64,000 bases of DNA, taken from the NCBI RefSeq assembly GCF_013299185.1, contig NZ_JAAFKG010000004.1, positions 62,001 to 126,000 of the forward strand, in the 5' to 3' direction. A program made the position numbers and the translations under genes. The notes under the pieces are model-generated. The model was not told the DNA's origin. It made no database searches and worked only from the letters and a program-made list of their open reading frames with translations. Source of the DNA: Microcoleus sp. bin48.metabat.b7b8b9.023. Lineage in GTDB: Bacteria; Cyanobacteriota; Cyanobacteriia; Cyanobacteriales; Microcoleaceae. Shown here piece by piece: positions 45,210 through 55,400 of the stretch; position 1 is the stretch's first letter; each line of letters opens with the position of its first letter.

Positions 45210-46760
45210 ACCCGAAGGCATAGCCTTAAAGATGCACTGGCTATCTGTTTGTAACGATCGATAGCCTGTGGGGCATGGAAACCCACTCGTATCGTTGTAG
45301 AGCCAAGGTACCTCTTCCGACAGAGGACTGGAACTAGCCAGGGTTTGTAAAGTGTAGGAACGATCGGGCGAGTCGATCGAGATTCCGGTTGTCAACTACC
45401 CAGCATCAAGCGGAGTACCGCTATGATGTGGGCTTGTATCTGAGCTCCACCGCAATTCCGAGAACCTTTGCAGAATCTCAGCTTTAGTTTCACAGCCCGA
45501 CACATCAGGGGATGCTGACAAGCTCCCCGTACTCGTCCAGTCTTGCCGGACAAGCAACGTTCTTATCGCAATATTTCGCGCACCCACCAAATCAGCATGA
45601 AGTTCATGGTTACAACATTCACATCGGAACAACAGCCCTTTGTTCGGACGATTCCCCGTCGAAGTATGCCCGCACTTAGGACAACTTTGCGAAGTGTAAT
45701 GCGCTGGAACTTTAGTAGCTAAGGAGCCATTCAGATTAGCCTTATAGTCGATATAACCGTGTAATTCGGCAAATGACCATTTAGCTTTATTCCGATTTGC
45801 TTTTCTCTGCTTTTTACTAGCTTTATCCCCAGCCTTAGACTTAGTTCTTTCCCGAATTCCGGTTAAGTTTTCTAGTCCAATTAAGCTGTTGGTTCTAGCA
45901 ATTTTCTTACTGATTTGGTGGTTCACATCAGCGATAAACCGTCTCTCTCTTCCCGACAAAGCAATTAATCTGCGCTTTGCCGAACGAGTGTCTTTACGCT
46001 GAAGAGTTCGTCTCGCTTTGTGATAGCGATTGGCTTTGTGTCTGGCTGACGATCCTGAATAGAACTTCGACTTATTTTGCAAGTCTGTTTCCACGGCAAG
46101 GTAGCGCATCCCCACATCAACACCAGAAACTCTGGTTATTTTCAGTGGGTCAACTTCAGGAGTTTCTACTTCAATACTCACCATTAAATAGTAAGTTTTA
46201 GAAGAGCGCTGATATACAATCTTGGCTGCCCCAATCTTGGAACCGCTGACAATCAAATCCAGATGCTTGTTATAGCCATCATAGGTCACTACTATTCTGC
46301 CAGCTAAAGTGATAATGCTCACCCTTTGCTCTGTCTTAAAAGAGTAGTCACGTTGATAGTTTAAGGTACAAGTCCGAGAAACGTACTTAGGAACTCGATC
46401 CAGTCCTTTGTATCGCTTCTTGGTGTATCCTTTAGCGATAGCATCGTTAGATTGTTTAACCTTAGTCCAGAGGGTTTTGTAGGTTGCTGACACTTGTCTA
46501 GGCACATTGCAAGCCATTTGAGCGCCCAGCCCAAATCTTTCGCGCAATTCGTTATAGACAGATTTCTGCAACTTAAGCCCATTGCTGGTTTTGCCCGCAT
46601 CAAAAGCGACTTGTGAAGTATAGTTCAAAGCGTCACGGTAGGCTAAAGCAGTCTGAGCTACCAGAGCTTTTTGCTCGGCGTTCAGATTTAGCTTTAACTT
46701 GGCGGTGATTACCTGGAACATTGTTTTTCACAAACTATAATCAGAGCTTATCTCGTGAAG
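45210..46760 (-). mobile_element. tnpB-only element immediately upstream of the phosphoglucomutase gene (element C)
   Basis: Limits approximate. The right end should lie near the hairpin GAAGGCATAGCCTT (about 45214-45227), about 35 bp upstream of the mutase ATG; the left end should lie just beyond 46740. No tnpA. Confidence 0.55.
45396..46721 (-). CDS. tnpB: TnpB RNA-guided nuclease (element C)
   Basis: 441 aa, a different branch from element A. RuvC residues: Asp in VSGVDVGMRYLAVE (about 201), Glu in IGLENLTGIRERTK (about 298), Asp in ELHADLVGARNIA (about 385). Zinc finger CPKCG and CECC (the second half is CxxC, CECC). The C-terminus runs into the right end of the element, as usual when the omega RNA overlaps the gene. 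Intact. Confidence 0.88.
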   Translation of the reverse strand: MFQVITAKLKLNLNAEQKALVAQTALAYRDALNYTSQVAFDAGKTSNGLKLQKSVYNELRERFGLGAQMACNVPRQVSATYKTLWTKVKQSNDAIAKGYTKKRYKGLDRVPKYVSRTCTLNYQRDYSFKTEQRVSIITLAGRIVVTYDGYNKHLDLIVSGSKIGAAKIVYQRSSKTYYLMVSIEVETPEVDPLKITRVSGVDVGMRYLAVETDLQNKSKFYSGSSARHKANRYHKARRTLQRKDTRSAKRRLIALSGRERRFIADVNHQISKKIARTNSLIGLENLTGIRERTKSKAGDKASKKQRKANRNKAKWSFAELHGYIDYKANLNGSLATKVPAHYTSQSCPKCGHTSTGNRPNKGLLFRCECCNHELHADLVGARNIAIRTLLVRQDWTSTGSLSASPDVSGCETKAEILQRFSELRWSSDTSPHHSGTPLDAG

Positions 46761-46779
46761 AGAATCAGGTCAAGTGTTG

Positions 46780-47024
46780 TCAAAAAATAATTTGCTCCTT
46801 CATCGACCGCCCCTCACCCTCCGACATCTCAAGCTATCGTTTTGGTTCGGGGCGGATCTCTTCACTCGCGCGCATTCCTCCCGACGCTCACCTGGGTACA
46901 AGTAGAGCGCGGGACTCCTGCTGGTTTAGTTGAAGCGCGAGCGGGCGATCGAATGGATGGCGATCGATTGCGGGCGGTTGAGAAAGCTCAAAAAACCAGC
47001 ACCAAAAAATCGCGCTGGCAATAG
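46780..47024 (+). pseudogene. Gene fragment cut off by element C
   Basis: The frame from about 46800 reads STAPHPPTSQAIVLVRGGSL, then FLPTLTWVQVERGTPAGLVE and KKSRWQ with a stop. It looks like the end of a real protein rather than random DNA, but has no start or ribosome site. Its 5' part may have been removed when the tnpB element arrived. Parent family unknown. Confidence 0.35.
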
Positions 47025-47564
47025 CATTCACATAATTCACATAAATCTGATGCTCCTCTCAAATTTAATAATTTATTTAGAAATGCCGCTCGTTGAATGT
47101 GTTAAGCTTTCCTCACAAATGTCAGACTAATTTTTTTGGCTTGATATAGGAAAATAAATCAATCAAAGTCACCGCTCGATCGTGATGTAGCCTAGATTCT
47201 TTGAGAACCTAGGGCGATCGACACAAAGGATAAAACAAAGATAAAATATCTCAACGAGCAATTTTTTCAAGGCAGACTAGAGTTTAATTCTGAGCTTTTA
47301 AGACAAATTTAATTTACTTTTGCCGTCTTTACAGGTAAAGAAAAAAATCAGTGACTATCACATAGTGACTGTGATCGAGCGCACAATGAATAGCGTTATT
47401 GACGTGCAAATTGTATATGATGCAGGGATTGCAGCCAAATGGCTCATAGTTTTAAGCACAATGGCGGATGACTGTCAGGGTATAAAAGCAGAAGATTATA
47501 TTTAATAACGTTAAAAATTAGGGGAATCTATCGGGTACGGCTTTATAAAACAACGAGGTTTCTC
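47025..47564. other. AT-rich gene-free stretch
   Basis: No supported gene. Contains the presumed promoter of the gene at 47565. Confidence 0.5.
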
Positions 47565-48659
47565 ATGGCTGGCATTTCACAACGATCTTCAAAGTTTTTA
47601 TCGGTGGCCGACGAACTGCAACAGGGCGACAGTTTTGCGTCACAGGCTATTACGAAATCGGACATTCACAACATCCCAGGGGCTAAAGGAGTTAGCATTT
47701 CCTCCTTGGCAGTTAGCTGGGCAAAAAAATATTACAGTACAGTAGCGGGACGAGAAAACCAAACACATCAGCAAATCTCCGAGAGCCGAGATTTCAGCAA
47801 TTTTGATGGCAATCGAGCCAAAATAGTTGACAAATTGACAGATACTCTGAAAGTTGCCAGCCAGATAGCTTGGAATAAAGTAGAGGCACTTTTAGGGGAA
47901 CAAATAGAGCGACACGCGATCGATCCTAGCTTAATTAATCAAGAAGAAATTGTCGCCGACACTCGCAGCTTATATCGGAAAGCAATAGACGCTTACGGCG
48001 ATAGGGAACCTGTTTTCCGCTTGTCAGTGCTGGTGGGAAAAGATATTGTCCAAGTAAGACGGAAATACTCAGACACAGATCCGTTAGTGCTGGGATTTGT
48101 GACGTTGGAGTTTCAATACACTAGCAAAATCTTGTTAGGATGCCTTTCGGAGTCAGAGCGATCGGAATTTGCACCCTACTTAAAAGTTATAGACGACTAT
48201 CTGCACATTCCCCACGGAGAGATTAACGAAGCTGCGGCGGATCATGCGCCGAATTCAAAAGCTCTCTTAGCCGTTCAGCATTTGTTGCAGCAGACAACTC
48301 AGATTGCTAGTGCAGTGTACGATCGAGCTAGTTCCCAGCATCAAGGATACCGCAGCAGCAGCGGTTATTTGACCGATCCGCAGGTCAAAATTTCTGGCAT
48401 TCGGGATGTCGAGATTTTTCAAAGTTATTTGTGCTGGTGCGTTTTGGAAGAAAGCATTCGCCCCGTACAGCAAGAATTGTTTCCAATCTGCGTGATGCTG
48501 TACCCGAGACTTCATGTAAGTTGGGAATTAGTGCAGGATATGCTGCTAATTTTATTTTGGGAAATATCCGATCACCTCCCGGCTGCCGATGTTATGGTAT
48601 TTTTACCTTACTTGCGGACTGTGACAGATATGTTTTCCAGCGATGTCTTTGACAATTAG
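47565..48659 (+). CDS. Hypothetical protein
   Basis: 364 aa, no recognised domain. Helix-rich, soluble, no signal peptide. The N-terminal 60 residues are polar and probably flexible; residues 170-230 (DTDPLVLGFVTLEFQYTSKI) and the C-terminal WELVQDMLLILFWEIS look structured. Flanked by accessory DNA on the left and housekeeping genes on the right. Function unknown. Confidence 0.6.
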   Translation: MAGISQRSSKFLSVADELQQGDSFASQAITKSDIHNIPGAKGVSISSLAVSWAKKYYSTVAGRENQTHQQISESRDFSNFDGNRAKIVDKLTDTLKVASQIAWNKVEALLGEQIERHAIDPSLINQEEIVADTRSLYRKAIDAYGDREPVFRLSVLVGKDIVQVRRKYSDTDPLVLGFVTLEFQYTSKILLGCLSESERSEFAPYLKVIDDYLHIPHGEINEAAADHAPNSKALLAVQHLLQQTTQIASAVYDRASSQHQGYRSSSGYLTDPQVKISGIRDVEIFQSYLCWCVLEESIRPVQQELFPICVMLYPRLHVSWELVQDMLLILFWEISDHLPAADVMVFLPYLRTVTDMFSSDVFDN

Positions 48660-48660
48660 A

Positions 48661-48702
48661 GAATTGGGAATTGGGAATTGGGAATTGGGCATGGGGCATG
48701 GG
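48661..48702. repeat. Heptamer arrays (AATTGGG)n and (CATGGGG)n
   Basis: About four AATTGGG units followed by two CATGGGG units directly after the stop of the hypothetical gene. Confidence 0.75.
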
Positions 48703-48754
48703 GTCGAAAAGCGGAGCTCTCGCGGAAGGATTTGGCATTGATAATTGCCAATCT

Positions 48755-49150
48755 CTATTTAAAACTCCAAGCTGCAACAGCCAAACAGCCCCAACCGACA
48801 ATAAAAGCAACTCCGCCCACAGGCGTAACTGCACCCAGCCATTTGATGTCAGTCAAACTCAGGGCGTACAAACTACCTGAAAAGACTATCGTACCGACAA
48901 TAAAAGCCCATCCAGCCACTGCAAAAAAGGTTTGAGACTCTGGGGCGCGGCTTAATAATAAAGCGACCAGTAATAGAGCCAGGGCGTGGTACATTTGATA
49001 GCGGGCGCCGGTCTCAAAAATGCCTAAAGCGCGATCGGTCAATTGATTTTTCAAAGCGTGGGAGGCAAAAGCCCCGCCGGCAACCGATAAACCTCCAAAT
49101 AGGGCTGCTGCTGCTGCTATGAAAATGCGTGTTAGGATTAGCGTTGACAT
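48755..49150 (-). CDS. DUF423 family membrane protein
   Basis: 131-aa small integral membrane protein with four hydrophobic helices. The start RIFIAAAAALFGGLSVAGGAFASHALK, then FETGARYQMYHALALL, is the DUF423 (YgdD/YwdK) signature. No biochemical role is established for the family. Confidence 0.9.
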   Translation of the reverse strand: MSTLILTRIFIAAAAALFGGLSVAGGAFASHALKNQLTDRALGIFETGARYQMYHALALLLVALLLSRAPESQTFFAVAGWAFIVGTIVFSGSLYALSLTDIKWLGAVTPVGGVAFIVGWGCLAVAAWSFK

Positions 49151-49312
49151 AATTTTTTAATTGGCAATTGGTAATTGGTGAAGATAAATATACTTGAGTT
49201 GCATTAATTCACAAACTATATTGAAATCATCTGCGTTATCTGCATTTATCTGCGGTTTGCCTATTAATAAAAAATTAGCAAATCAATCCCAGAAAATGGA
49301 GCGCTCCTGTAG

Positions 49313-49371
49313 GTACGTTGTTGCGCTTAAGCGCTCTTTCATGAAACAGCGCTTTCATCGCAACAACGTAC
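49313..49371. repeat. Palindromic repeat GTACGTTGTTGCGCTT, copy B
   Basis: Ends GTACGTTGTTGCG and CGCAACAACGTAC are perfect 13-bp inverted arms; the core differs from copy A at 22716. Confidence 0.8.
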
Positions 49372-49428
49372 TGTACTGCAAACCCTACGTTTATGATAAA
49401 TTAGCTTTTTAGCCGATTTTTTTTTAAC

Positions 49429-50115
49429 CTATTTCCGAACGGCTTCCAGCAAACGAGAATAGTAAAAGCTGGTGCTATTCATTGCTGTTCTGTTAATCGC
49501 AAAACCGTTGCTTTCGAGGATTTTGATAATATCAGCTTCGCGGTGCTGGTAGGCGCGGGTAGTTTTGCTCGGGCCGGGGAAAAGTTCGCCAAATTTTTTG
49601 AGCGCGGTAAGTGCTAAAGTTTTGGGGGCAAAACTGAGAATTAGTCGCGATTGGGCGATCGAACTTAGGTGAGCGATCATTTCCGCAGCCTTAGCTTGAG
49701 GATAGTGGATCAGCACGTCCAAACAAATTACTGTGTGAAATTTGCCCGTTAAAGCTTCCAAATCTTGGGCTGCGAAGGATATGTTGTACAGCTTGCCAGG
49801 AACGGCTGTCGATCGATCGTAGGCCTCTGCTACCATCTTTTCAGAGATATCGCTCGCACAAACAATTGCTCCAGCCTCAGCTAGGGGAATGCTCAGAGAG
49901 CCCACACCGCAGCCGGCATCGCAGACACTAAGCCCGCCCAAATTGCCGTCAGCTTGCAGCCAGCCGAGCACTGTATCTACCGTTTGCTGGTGCCCGGTGC
50001 GGATGTCTAGCTGCACTTTATTGACTTTGCCGTCGCCGTAAATTCGCAAAAATCGATCGAAGCCCGTCGAGTTAAAATACTGTTTGACAATATCTTTGTC
50101 ATTTACCAAATTCAT
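49429..50115 (-). CDS. bchM: Magnesium protoporphyrin IX methyltransferase
   Basis: Chlorophyll synthesis enzyme (also named ChlM): transfers methyl from SAM to the 13-propionate of Mg-protoporphyrin IX. 228 aa, the usual size. N-terminus DKDIVKQYFNSTGFDRFLRIYGD is diagnostic; motif I VCDAGCGVGSLSIPLAE (about 63-79); C-terminus FYYSRLLEAVRK matches. Soluble or loosely attached to membrane. Divergent from the DUF4058 gene with 72 bp between. Confidence 0.95.
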   Translation of the reverse strand: MNLVNDKDIVKQYFNSTGFDRFLRIYGDGKVNKVQLDIRTGHQQTVDTVLGWLQADGNLGGLSVCDAGCGVGSLSIPLAEAGAIVCASDISEKMVAEAYDRSTAVPGKLYNISFAAQDLEALTGKFHTVICLDVLIHYPQAKAAEMIAHLSSIAQSRLILSFAPKTLALTALKKFGELFPGPSKTTRAYQHREADIIKILESNGFAINRTAMNSTSFYYSRLLEAVRK

Positions 50116-50187
50116 CTTTCTGCCTGCTGCTGAGTTATTGCCAACGATTAGACATTATAATTTTAATTAGCGCTAACTTTAAAAAAT

Positions 50188-50928
50188 ATGGTGCTACAAG
50201 ATCATTTCCGCCCGCCGCTGTCAGCGCGCCGTCACTGGCACGCCTTTTACAATGCTTGGGCGACTTATATTGCATCTGACTTGAATGCCAAATTACCCGA
50301 AGGTTACTTTGCCGAACCCAACGTGCAGTTTGAAATTGAAATTGATGTAGCAGCTTTTGAGGAACCTCTACCGGACTTTGATTGTCCAGAGACGGTAATT
50401 AATTTGCCAATAGATTTACCAAACAATTGGATGTCGCCCCCAGCACAAAGCATACCTTTTATACCTGTGGCGGAATCTGTACAAGTCAATATTTTTAACA
50501 CAGAAGGTGGCCCGGTTTTAGCAGGTGCAATTGAATTAGTAACTCCTGCTAACAAAGATCGTTCTAGTCATCGCTGTGCTTTTGTGTCTAAGTGCGAGAC
50601 GTATTTGCGACAGGGAATTGGGTTGGTAATAGTGGATGTTGTGACGGTTAGGAAGGCAAATCTTCACAATGAATTGTTAGCCCGTCTAGTGGGAGGAATT
50701 GCTTCGCCCTTCGACGCCGAGCTCTATGCTACAGCTTATCGCCCGATCGAGCGAGACGGCAACCAATGTCTAGATATTTGGCAGGAAAACTTAGCTGTGG
50801 GTTCCACGCTTCCAGTTGTACCGCTATGGCTGCGGGGTGAGATTTGCTTGGCTGTGGAATTAAATAATATTTACGATCGAACTTGCCGAGAACACCGAAT
50901 TATATCAAGTCCAGTTAATTGCTTATAA
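50188..50928 (+). CDS. DUF4058 family protein
   Basis: 246 aa, complete. Pattern FRPPLSARRHWHAFYNAWAT near the N-terminus and the acidic-aromatic strand ending AVELNNIYDR are typical of this cyanobacteria- and Planctomycetes-rich family of unknown function. No signal peptide. Confidence 0.8.
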   Translation: MVLQDHFRPPLSARRHWHAFYNAWATYIASDLNAKLPEGYFAEPNVQFEIEIDVAAFEEPLPDFDCPETVINLPIDLPNNWMSPPAQSIPFIPVAESVQVNIFNTEGGPVLAGAIELVTPANKDRSSHRCAFVSKCETYLRQGIGLVIVDVVTVRKANLHNELLARLVGGIASPFDAELYATAYRPIERDGNQCLDIWQENLAVGSTLPVVPLWLRGEICLAVELNNIYDRTCREHRIISSPVNCL

Positions 50929-50940
50929 ATCCTTTACTGT

Positions 50941-51009
50941 CATAGGGCATAGGGCATAGGGCATAGGGCATAGGGCATAGGGCATAGGGCATAGGGCATA
51001 GGGCATAGG
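50941..51009. repeat. Heptamer array (CATAGGG)n
   Basis: Nearly ten copies of CATAGGG. The reverse complement, CCCTATG, forms the 13-copy array inside the MITE at 60608. Confidence 0.9.
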
Positions 51010-51068
51010 TAACTTAAAAAAGTTGCATTATTTTTCCTCCTTCTTCCTTCTTCCTTCTTCCTTCTTCC

Positions 51069-52298
51069 TTAAAAAAACCGATGCCAAATCAATTCTTTTG
51101 TCGCTGCATTGAAATTCCAGCGCAACAATTGAGTTGCCGGTTTGCCGATAATTCCCGAAAGCCCGATCGCCTTTCTGGGAGAATCAGTTGCTAGGGCGAT
51201 CGCACTTTCGACATCGCAAATCCCCCACTTCACCAAATTCTGCACTCCCGCCAACAGCGGCAGAGTTGTACCTGCCAAAGTAGCAGATTCCAGCGGCGAA
51301 TGGTAATCCAATCTTACCCACGCCGTACCTTTTCTGACTTCCATTTGTCGGGAATCCCAAGGATAAACACCGTCAGGCAAACCCAAAGGAGCCAAAGCAT
51401 CGCTTACCAAAAAAACGCCTGTGTCGTATCTGCCAGCACGCAGTAAAAAATCAATCATTGTCGGAGAAACGTGCTTGCCGTCAGCAATTAAACCGCATTT
51501 TACGCCCGGATAAACGATCGCCGCCCCTAACAAACCCGGTTCTCGATGATGCAAACTCGGCATCGCATTAAAAGCGTGAGTTACCATTGAAGCTCCCTGG
51601 GCAAATGCTTGCTGTGCCTGCTCTGCCGTCGCTTGGGAGTGTCCCAGACTGACGGCAATTCCCAAACTTTGCAAATAGGGAATGACTTCACCAGTGCTGT
51701 CTAACTCCGGCGCTAAAGTAATTATTTTGACAATATCGGCACAATCTCCTAAAACTAACTTGACATTTTCTATCGTTAGTGGTAGTAAAAACTCAACTGG
51801 GTGAGCTCCTCGCTTCTGGGGGTTGAGAAAAGGGCCTTCGAGGTGAACGCCGATTATTTCGGCACTTTGGGATTTATTGGTGGCGGGAGCAGCGGTTTTT
51901 GCAGTCCGCATATAATCAGCTATCGTGGAGAGCGATCGCCTAAACTTATCGAGGGAAGTTGTCACCAAAGTCGGCAAAAAAGCATCAACTCCCTGATACC
52001 ATAAAAATTGACAAATTTTAGGTAAAACTTCAACATCCTTGCTTTCTAAATCTGGGAAAGCTAAACCGAGCGCTCCGTTAATCTGCAAGTCAACACCGCC
52101 CAGAGAAACCCAATCACCCGCAGCGTCGATCACTTGCAAATTGGGAGGAGCAATTCGTTTAAATACTTTGTCCATCGAACAAACTTCTTGAATGATGCCC
52201 GTGTTGTCAACAGCAAGCATCTGCAAATCCTTGCAACCGGGCAGGCGAGCATTGAGAATATCTGTAGGGGCGGCAGTTGGGGTTGTGGCTTCAGTCAT
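51069..52298 (-). CDS. nagA: N-acetylglucosamine-6-phosphate deacetylase
   Basis: 409-aa metal-dependent amidohydrolase; makes glucosamine-6-phosphate and acetate in amino-sugar recycling. Motifs: VHLEGPFLNPQKRGAHP (metal-binding Glu), SLGHSQAT and THAFNAMPSLHHREPG (metal His), FLVSDALAPLGLPDG (catalytic Asp). The ATG at 52298 is separated by only two bases from a heptamer array and has no visible ribosome site. Confidence 0.92.
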   Translation of the reverse strand: MTEATTPTAAPTDILNARLPGCKDLQMLAVDNTGIIQEVCSMDKVFKRIAPPNLQVIDAAGDWVSLGGVDLQINGALGLAFPDLESKDVEVLPKICQFLWYQGVDAFLPTLVTTSLDKFRRSLSTIADYMRTAKTAAPATNKSQSAEIIGVHLEGPFLNPQKRGAHPVEFLLPLTIENVKLVLGDCADIVKIITLAPELDSTGEVIPYLQSLGIAVSLGHSQATAEQAQQAFAQGASMVTHAFNAMPSLHHREPGLLGAAIVYPGVKCGLIADGKHVSPTMIDFLLRAGRYDTGVFLVSDALAPLGLPDGVYPWDSRQMEVRKGTAWVRLDYHSPLESATLAGTTLPLLAGVQNLVKWGICDVESAIALATDSPRKAIGLSGIIGKPATQLLRWNFNAATKELIWHRFF

Positions 52299-52300
52299 CC

Positions 52301-52340
52301 GATTTTAGATTTTAGATTTTAGATTTTAGATTTTAGATTT
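52301..52340. repeat. Heptamer array (GATTTTA)n touching the nagA start
   Basis: About 5.7 copies of the heptamer also found next to rodA. It occupies the place of the nagA ribosome site. The rest of the 357-bp gap up to purE holds a CCCCCCTTATTAAGGGGGG hairpin at about 52497-52516 and nothing else I can name. Confidence 0.88.
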
Positions 52341-52655
52341 GCTCGCCTCGATAAATCTGCGGGCTCGTGATGAGGATGTGGAGATTTTTGCTTTCTGCAC
52401 TCTTGGCTTGTCACCAAATTGCTTTCGAGCATGAGTTGGGCTACAAAATATCTAAATTTTAGAACTCTTGCTCTCGTCAAATTTACCCCCCGCAAGTCCC
52501 CCCTTATTAAGGGGGGAAACAAGAATAATCTTACCCCCTCCCCTTACTCGCTCTGAGGGTTGGGGTGGGGTGCGTTGTATTTCTGCAAGAGATCTTTTAG
52601 TTAACGCCATAACTTAAAATTACCATTAATCTGAAATCTCACATCTGAAAATTGC

Positions 52656-53177
52656 ATGAGTCAACCGACAGTTGGAATTATCATGGGCAGCGATTCTGAT
52701 TTGCCTACCATGTCTGAAGCGATCGCAGTTTGCGAAGAATTCCACGTACCTTGCTCCGTAGCAATTGTCTCCGCCCACCGTACCCCGGATCGGATGGTGG
52801 AATATGCTCAAACCGCGCACCAACGAGGTTTGAAAGTAATTATCGCAGGTGCTGGGGGAGCGGCGCACCTTCCGGGTATGGTAGCATCTTTAACACCATT
52901 GCCGGTAATTGGTGTACCAGTAGCGAGCCGCCACCTCCAAGGCCTAGATTCGCTGTACTCGATCGTCCAAATGCCAGCCGGCATACCCGTAGCAACAGTG
53001 GCGATCGGCAATGCTAAAAATGCTGGCTTGCTGGCAATTCAAATATTAGCAGTTTCCCAGCCTCAATTGCTGGAGCGAATCCTGGATTACCGCAAAACTT
53101 TGTCCGAATCTGTAATGAAAAAACAAACTCAGCTAGAAGAGCTAGGCTATCAGAAATACCTCACTATGAACAAATAA
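52656..53177 (+). CDS. purE: 5-(carboxyamino)imidazole ribonucleotide mutase
   Basis: 173-aa purine biosynthesis enzyme converting N5-CAIR to CAIR. Signature [12 protein letters not shown] (8-19), SAHRTPDRM (about 40-48) and [12 protein letters not shown] (about 70-81) are intact. Small class I PurE length. Followed after 74 bp by an ammonium transporter gene. Confidence 0.96.
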   Translation: MSQPTVGIIMGSDSDLPTMSEAIAVCEEFHVPCSVAIVSAHRTPDRMVEYAQTAHQRGLKVIIAGAGGAAHLPGMVASLTPLPVIGVPVASRHLQGLDSLYSIVQMPAGIPVATVAIGNAKNAGLLAIQILAVSQPQLLERILDYRKTLSESVMKKQTQLEELGYQKYLTMNK

Positions 53178-53251
53178 TCTCTAAACTGTTGTAGTACAAT
53201 TGGAAAATTTTCGGAATCTTGCTGAGCTGATTAGTTGTAAAGAGGGTGAAA

Positions 53252-54865
53252 ATGATTAAAATCACTGTCGGAAAGAAAAAATCGAAACAATTCAGGCGGG
53301 AGTCTTTGAATTTGCCATCTGCTAACTTTTTGACAAAAGTCAGCAGGTTCAAGAAATTACAAAGGACGATCGCCCGCCTCAATCCGAGTTGGCAAGCCTG
53401 TATACCTTTAGCAGCCATCATTGTCTGCATCTGGGGATATGCAGCCGTAGCCCAAACCCCTGCGCCCGCACCAACCACCGAGGAACAATTAGCCAGCCTC
53501 AAAGTGGGCATGGATACCATGTGGGTTATGGTGGCTGGGATGCTAGTGTTCTTTATGAACGCAGGTTTCGGGATGTTGGAAACCGGTTTTTGCCGCCAAA
53601 AAAATGCCGTTAACGTGCTGGCAAAAAACTTGATCGTGTTTGCGTTGTCTACAATTGCTTATTGGGCGATCGGCTTTGCCTTAATGTTCAGCGACGGCAA
53701 CGGTTTTGTCGGTACAAGCGGCGGATTTTTCCTGTGGAATGTAGCCGACAATAGCCCTGCGACAGGAGAGGCCTATCAAGGCATTTTCGACTCGCTTAAC
53801 TGGGCGGGAGTACCTCTCAACGCCAAATTCTTTTTCCAATTAGTTTTTGCTGGAACTGCGGCCACGATCGTTTCTGGAGCCGTTGCAGAGCGAATTAAAT
53901 TCCTGGACTTCTTAATTTTCAGCTTGCTGTTAGTAGGCATTGCTTACCCAATTACCGGACACTGGATTTGGGGCGGTGGCTGGCTACAAAAAGCAGGTTT
54001 CTGGGATTTTTCAGGTTCGACAGCGATTCACTCTGTAGGCGGTTGGGCTGCTTTGATGGGAGCGGCATTTTTGGGGCCGCGGATTGGCAAGTACCGCGAC
54101 GGCGATACTGTGGCGATGCCCGGACACAATATGAGTATTGCCACTCTGGGCTGCTTGATTCTCTGGTTGGGTTGGTTCGGATTCAATCCTGGTTCGACAA
54201 TGGCTGTAGATCCAAATGCGATCGCCCACATTGCGCTCACCACAAACACCGCAGCAGCCTTTGGGGGAGTTGCCGCCACCATCACCGCTTGGTTGTATCT
54301 GGGCAAACCAGACTTGTCAATGATTATCAACGGCATTTTGGCTGGCTTAGTGGGAATTACTGCTGGTTGCGCTTGGATCAACATACCCAACTCTGCCATT
54401 ATCGGGACGATCGCTGGCATCGTGGTAGTTTTTGCAGTAACATTCTTCGACAACTTGAAAATTGACGATCCTGTAGGCGCAACTTCAGTTCACTTAGTCT
54501 GTGGCATCTGGGGAACTCTAGCCGTTGGCTTGTTTTCTGACGGCCCTAAAACTGGCATTTATACCGCAGGCCCGAAAGCGGGATTGTTTGTGGGCGGAGG
54601 TTTCGATCAGCTAATACCGCAGTTAATTGGCATTATCTCTGTAGGCGGAATGACTGTGCTGCTGAGTACAATTTTTTGGGCTGCACTCAAAGCTTTGTTA
54701 GGTATCCGGGTTTCTGCTGTTGAGGAGGCTGAAGGTTTGGATATCGGCGAACACGGGATGGAAGCTTATACCGGGTTTGTCAAGGAAACTAGCTCTGGGA
54801 ACAGAACAGAGAGCAGCTACGGCGGTTATTCTGGGGGTGCTGCCGACAGGACTACCAAACTTTAG
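53252..54865 (+). CDS. amt: Ammonium transporter (Amt), long N-terminus
   Basis: 537-aa inner-membrane ammonium channel of the Amt/Rh family. The start is the ATG at 53252 after AGAGGGTG (a GTG at 53246 is possible). Before the usual first helix there is a basic extension of about 45 residues and an extra hydrophobic segment ([20 protein letters not shown]), probably a signal peptide cut after AVAQ. Family motifs: [35 protein letters not shown] and the C-terminal [12 protein letters not shown] used in gating by GlnK/PII. Complete. Confidence 0.93.
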   Translation: MIKITVGKKKSKQFRRESLNLPSANFLTKVSRFKKLQRTIARLNPSWQACIPLAAIIVCIWGYAAVAQTPAPAPTTEEQLASLKVGMDTMWVMVAGMLVFFMNAGFGMLETGFCRQKNAVNVLAKNLIVFALSTIAYWAIGFALMFSDGNGFVGTSGGFFLWNVADNSPATGEAYQGIFDSLNWAGVPLNAKFFFQLVFAGTAATIVSGAVAERIKFLDFLIFSLLLVGIAYPITGHWIWGGGWLQKAGFWDFSGSTAIHSVGGWAALMGAAFLGPRIGKYRDGDTVAMPGHNMSIATLGCLILWLGWFGFNPGSTMAVDPNAIAHIALTTNTAAAFGGVAATITAWLYLGKPDLSMIINGILAGLVGITAGCAWINIPNSAIIGTIAGIVVVFAVTFFDNLKIDDPVGATSVHLVCGIWGTLAVGLFSDGPKTGIYTAGPKAGLFVGGGFDQLIPQLIGIISVGGMTVLLSTIFWAALKALLGIRVSAVEEAEGLDIGEHGMEAYTGFVKETSSGNRTESSYGGYSGGAADRTTKL

Positions 54866-54911
54866 AGCAAAACTTTAAAGCGTGGGACGATCGAATTTCT
54901 TCAGCTTTCTG

Positions 54912-54946
54912 GCCCTAGATGGGCGATTTGTACGTCCATCTAGGGC
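54912..54946. terminator. Hairpin after the first amt gene
   Basis: GCCCTAGATGG and CCATCTAGGGC, 11-bp perfect arms with a 13-base loop, about 45 bp after the stop. No long T-run follows. The rest of the 535-bp gap to the SGNH gene shows nothing else clear. Confidence 0.55.
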
Positions 54947-55400
54947 TTGACTGTGAAAAACCACAATCTGAAATCCCCCGCCCGCAGATACAGTGCCGAT
55001 CGCACTCTTGAACCTTTTAAAACCGGTTTATCGTTCTGGGTTGCTTGCTAAAATCGCCCAATTTACGTTAACAAACCGAGTTGGTGCATACAGGCTAGGA
55101 AAGAAAAAATGTAACTGTATAAAAGCTCTAAATCGTGATGCAGTAAATCATTCCCCAATTTAAAATCTAAAATCGAAAAATGGAAAATCTCAAATCGCCT
55201 GATTTCTGCGCCAGAAAGTTTGGCAGGCAGATTTTTTATGGTAGAGTAGTGCCAAAAAGCAAAGTTCTGCATCGCCGTCACGCCCCACACAGCACAGTGC
55301 TTGATTCTTACAAGAATTGAGGCGAAAATTGAACGGTAAAAATTGATGCAGCAATCAGTGCCAATTATTTCAGTATGGTGCCTGCAAATCGCTTGAGTTT

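Noticed and set aside
45179-45286. N-terminal extension of phosphoglucomutase
   Set aside because: The extra 36 codons come from the right end of a tnpB element; the conserved N-terminus and ribosome site point to 45178.
47320-47505. 61-codon frame on the + strand
   Set aside because: No ribosome site, no recognisable domain; likely chance in AT-rich DNA.
50941-51009. Regular direct repeats suggesting a CRISPR array
   Set aside because: The period is 7 bp with no spacers; the other arrays in the window are likewise heptamer or coding minisatellites, and no cas genes are present.
53180-53251. NtcA site before the first ammonium transporter
   Set aside because: A GTAGTAC string is present, but no GTA and TAC are spaced by eight bases.
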